A stretch of 13,578 bases of DNA from Chloroflexota bacterium (GTDB taxonomy: Bacteria > Chloroflexota > UBA5177 > JANWHV01), in assembly GCA_025924845.1 (NCBI GenBank), contig JAICHN010000094.1, positions 1-13,578 on the forward strand, given 5' to 3'. Position numbers and translations under genes: made by a program. The notes below the pieces were generated by a model. That model ran no database searches and was not told the origin of the DNA. It saw only the letters and a list, made by a program, of their open reading frames with translations. Shown in pieces: positions 13,411 to 13,578 of the stretch. How positions within the stretch are numbered: position 1 is the first letter of the stretch; every line of letters begins with the position of its first letter.

Positions 13411-13578
13411 TAGCTGTCCGGCGGGCACTGCGGCATCCCCTCGACCGCGTTCGCCCCATTGATACCAGGAGATCACGGCCGATCGTCCCTGTTTCCTGCT
13501 AGAGCGCCGGTCAGGTAACACGTTTGTTCTACGAGCGGGGCCACGGCGGGGGCTGGGCAACGAGGCGGCGGGCGCGTA
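13411..13578. other. Unassigned end of window
   Basis: These 168 bases after the glycosidase stop hold no gene I can support on either strand, no clear hairpin with T-run and no RNA gene. A new gene may begin just beyond the edge. Confidence 0.4.

Noticed and set aside
13357..13560. Reverse-strand frame of 67 codons at the window end
   Set aside because: It overlaps the GH4 C-terminus, has Arg/Pro-rich composition typical of shadow frames, and no recognisable motif.

Overview
The window is a GC-rich (about 60% by eye) bacterial chromosomal segment with every convincing gene on the + strand. It is mostly a conserved housekeeping block: the end of mfd, then xerC-hslV-hslU, then rpsB-tsf-pyrH-frr-cdsA-dxr-rseP. 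A looser accessory tail follows: a DUF3891 protein, a small YflT-like stress protein and a family 4 glycosidase. The xerC-hslV-hslU order is that of codV-clpQ-clpY in Gram-positive bacteria, and rpsB-tsf-pyrH-frr-(uppS)-cdsA-dxr-rseP is one of the best kept bacterial gene orders. The short 196-residue EF-Ts, single-PDZ RseP, strong purine-rich Shine-Dalgarno sites and the DUF3891 gene suggest an uncultured Terrabacteria-type lineage, perhaps Chloroflexota or a relative. That placement is an inference from gene content only; no rRNA gene is present.

Layout. 2-1117: C-terminal third of Mfd, with the N-terminal part outside the window. 1114-1212: a 32-codon reading frame joined by ATGA overlaps to both mfd and xerC. 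1209-2129: XerC-type recombinase with all six catalytic residues. 2209-4257: the HslV protease and HslU unfoldase, probably from their own promoter. 4258-4435: a gap with a hairpin, a possible promoter and a structured leader before rpsB. 4436-7319: translation factors (S2, EF-Ts, RRF) with UMP kinase. 7340-9285: CDP-diacylglycerol synthase and DXP reductoisomerase, joined by an ATGA overlap. 9286-9406: a hairpin and a possible extended -10 promoter. 9407-10441: RseP. 10566-11833: DUF3891 and the stress-like protein. 11834-12108: non-coding, with a perfect 24-bp palindrome. 12109-13410: GH4 glycosidase. 13411-13578: no feature recognised.

How the genes fit together. The first part serves genome maintenance (transcription-coupled repair, chromosome dimer resolution) and protein quality control (HslVU). 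The middle part links translation (S2, EF-Ts, RRF) and pyrimidine supply (UMP kinase) with envelope and isoprenoid synthesis (CdsA, Dxr) and intramembrane proteolysis (RseP). The uppS gene usually found between frr and cdsA is absent. The last three genes have separate leaders, look independently expressed, and are the accessory part of the window.

I found no mobile element, CRISPR array, tRNA or rRNA, and no clear candidate for an entirely new system. The most open items are the DUF3891 protein with its HD-like histidine pattern, the double-overlap mini-ORF, the palindrome ahead of the glycosidase, and possible RNA structures at the rpsB, tsf and stress-protein start sites.
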